From CAYTEO01 sp964436825 (GTDB taxonomy: Bacteria > Krumholzibacteriota > Krumholzibacteriia > LZORAL124-64-63), in contig CAYTEO010000020.1 in assembly GCA_964436825.1 (NCBI GenBank), forward strand, positions 1-42,891: a stretch of DNA of 42,891 bases, in the 5' to 3' direction. The notes beneath the pieces are model-generated. The model was given only the letters and a program-made list of their open reading frames with translations, was not told the DNA's origin and did no database searches. The position numbers and the translations under genes were made by a program. Numbering within the stretch: the stretch's first letter is position 1; the number at the start of each line of letters is the position of its first letter. Shown here in pieces: positions 41,497 through 42,891 of this stretch.

Positions 41497-42741
41497 ATGA
41501 GACGATCACGTTGGCTGATGGCTATCCTGCTGCTGGTTCCTGTCTCTTTGCCCGCCCGCACCTGGGTCGTTCAGCAGGACGGCAGCGGTGACTTCACGGA
41601 CATCCAGTCGGCGGTGGATGCGGCGTCGGTGGGGGACACGGTGCTGGTGGGGCCGGGGCGGTATGACTCGTTTCACGCGGTGCCGGACGCCCCGGAGAGC
41701 TGGCGGGTCGTCGCCGACGTGACGACGGACAGCTTGACGATCCGGGGGATCGATCGGGACCTGGCGATCGTCGGGCCGACGGAACCGTACCCGGCGCCAC
41801 TGGAGGCAAATAAGCACTCGTGGCGGGAGCGGATATCGGCTGCTCGCCCCCAACGTTCTTCTCGCGAATTCGGGCAGCGAGGAGTTGGCGTGGGGAAGCG
41901 GATCTATTCCTATGGCATCACTTCCGGTCTCAGCGTCACCTGGATCACGGTTGAGAACCTGACGTTCGAGAACATGGACAACGGTGTGGATGTCTATCCT
42001 TCCGGCGCGGTCCGTGACTGCGTGTTCCGGCACATGCACGATGCTGGGATCGTGGGGGACAAGGCGTACACCCTCCTGGTGGAAGATTGCGAGATCTACG
42101 GAGCTGGCACGGGGATTGGGATTCAAGCCTACGGCGGTGGCCAGCAGTGGGTGCGGATCCGTCGGTGCCTGGGCGAGAATGTCTACGAGATGATCTACTG
42201 CCAGCAGCATCCCGACGTGGTGGTGGAGGACTGCTCGGCTTACGGGGGGCTGGTGGACGTCTGGGGGGGGCATGCGGTAGTGCGGCGTTGCCGCTCCGAG
42301 GGAGGCGTCGTCGGTGTGTCCGTCGGCTGGAATGGCTCCGTGGGAGTCTATGATTGCGACCTGGACATCAACAAGGACTTCGGGATCGCCTTCGTCGTCG
42401 AGAATTCCACGGTGATCGGGAGCGGCAACATCCTGCATGGTGGGGACAACTATCCCACCATCAAGGCTTTCCTGGGCACGATGGACTTCCACGGTAACCA
42501 CATCCTCCACGGCAACTACCCCTATACCGTGGAGATCCGAACCCACGAGGGTCCCATCGACGCCATCGACCTGCGCAACAACTACTGGGGCACCACCAGC
42601 GCGGACACGCTGGCGGCGTGGATCTGGGACGGCCACGACGATCCGTCGGTGCAGACGTACGTGCAGTACGAGCCGTTCTCGTCGGTGCCCATTCCCACGC
42701 GGAAAAAGAGCTGGGGCGGGGTGAAGGCCCTGTTCCGGTGA
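41497..42741 (+). CDS. Secreted right-handed beta-helix protein with C-terminal WG-x-VK-type tail
   Basis: 414 residues: signal peptide (WLMAILLLVPVSLPARTW), then the standard opening of pectate-lyase-like exported proteins, VVQQDGSGDFTDIQSAVDAASVGDTVLVGPGRYD. A ladder of parallel-beta-helix turns follows (VENLTFENMDNGVDVYPSGAVRDCVF, LLVEDCEIYGAGTGIGIQ, VVRRCRSEGGVVGV). NNYWGTTSADTLAAWIWDGHDDPS is a typical end of these helices. No catalytic residues could be assigned, so carbohydrate binding or cleavage is only possible. The tail VPIPTRKKSWGGVKALFR ends at the stop and matches two other exported proteins. GGAGG lies 6 bases before the ATG; 10 bases after the previous gene. Confidence 0.87.
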   Translation: MRRSRWLMAILLLVPVSLPARTWVVQQDGSGDFTDIQSAVDAASVGDTVLVGPGRYDSFHAVPDAPESWRVVADVTTDSLTIRGIDRDLAIVGPTEPYPAPLEANKHSWRERISAARPQRSSREFGQRGVGVGKRIYSYGITSGLSVTWITVENLTFENMDNGVDVYPSGAVRDCVFRHMHDAGIVGDKAYTLLVEDCEIYGAGTGIGIQAYGGGQQWVRIRRCLGENVYEMIYCQQHPDVVVEDCSAYGGLVDVWGGHAVVRRCRSEGGVVGVSVGWNGSVGVYDCDLDINKDFGIAFVVENSTVIGSGNILHGGDNYPTIKAFLGTMDFHGNHILHGNYPYTVEIRTHEGPIDAIDLRNNYWGTTSADTLAAWIWDGHDDPSVQTYVQYEPFSSVPIPTRKKSWGGVKALFR

Positions 42742-42758
42742 TCCGAGAGGAGATGACC

Positions 42759-42891
42759 ATGGATATCCGCAAGATGTTGCTGATGCTTCCCATGCTGTTG
42801 ATCGCCACTACGGCTGTGGCCAAGGACGAGGCCGGCGGCGTGCTGACCCTGGACCCGCCCACGGCGCAGCGGTGCCTGGCGGTGCGGGTGT
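42759..42891 (+). CDS. N-terminus of a secreted protein (runs off the window)
   Basis: The 44 visible codons start MDIRKMLLMLPMLLIATTAVAK, a signal peptide, followed by DEAGGVLTLDPPTAQRC. GAGAGGAG lies 6 bases before the ATG, and the gap from the beta-helix gene is 17 bases, so it is third in that operon. The L-x-L-D-P-P opening occurs in cohesin-like and Ig-like exported domains, but the family cannot be named from this stub. Confidence 0.75.
   Translation, partial: MDIRKMLLMLPMLLIATTAVAKDEAGGVLTLDPPTAQRCLAVRV

Overview
This is a high-GC bacterial window with 36 protein-coding genes or gene pieces and one tRNA. No gene-free stretch exceeds about 300 bases. Several secreted proteins end in FlgD-like beta-sandwich domains of the kind used as C-terminal sorting domains, and carry VCBS/FG-GAP, ASPIC/UnbV, CotH-kinase, lamin-tail and beta-helix modules. 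With the high GC, this suggests a member of the FCB superphylum such as Krumholzibacteriota or Eisenbacteria. That placement is inference from domain content; no rRNA is present. GTG and TTG starts are common, chosen here by ribosome-binding-site spacing, and most recognisable promoters have a TTGnnn / 16-18 bp / TAnnnT form.

1-6.7 kb: the tail of a FlgD-domain protein, endonuclease III (nth), tRNA-Lys(CTT) with its own promoter and terminator, a DUF364-type gene, a small secreted protein behind a palindrome, a truncated signal-peptide gene, an aldo/keto reductase, and a three-gene Zn/Mn-type ABC importer. 6.7-14.4 kb: a complete trpE-G-D-C-F-B-A-aroF operon on the minus strand, every junction overlapping. 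It is preceded by a sigma70-type promoter, a Trp-codon leader peptide and a classical attenuator.

14.5-21.1 kb: large secreted proteins. The 870-residue protein at 14585 has an in-frame UGA exactly where the first Cys of a thioredoxin-like CxxC should be. A six-base-pair hairpin with a GGUC loop lies 11 nt after the UGA, matching the bacterial SECIS design, so it is a strong candidate for an exported U-x-x-C selenoprotein. An SGNH-like hydrolase, a CotH/lamin-tail protein and an RRM RNA-binding protein follow. 21.2-27.7 kb holds two glycosyltransferases, a cation antiporter fused to a PTS EIIA domain, an MTH1187-type protein, a family-5 uracil-DNA glycosylase, a DUF4920 protein and a PepSY-type membrane protein.

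27.8-36.8 kb: a promoter followed by lysine-ketoglutarate reductase, saccharopine dehydrogenase and an ALDH7-type aminoadipate-semialdehyde dehydrogenase: a complete saccharopine lysine-degradation cassette, rare in bacteria. Next come an unusual protein with two receiver-like domains fused to a PEP-synthase ATP-binding domain, and an NADP-type glutamate dehydrogenase that could recycle the glutamate released by the pathway. 36.9-42.9 kb: three co-directional secreted-protein genes. The first has a (TGCC)5 tract in its signal-peptide region that puts its best ATG out of frame, a candidate phase-variation switch. Three unrelated exported proteins (2219, 17262, 41497) end exactly in a shared S-[WF]-G-x-[IV]-K-x-x-[YF]-R tail, a candidate undescribed C-terminal targeting signal.
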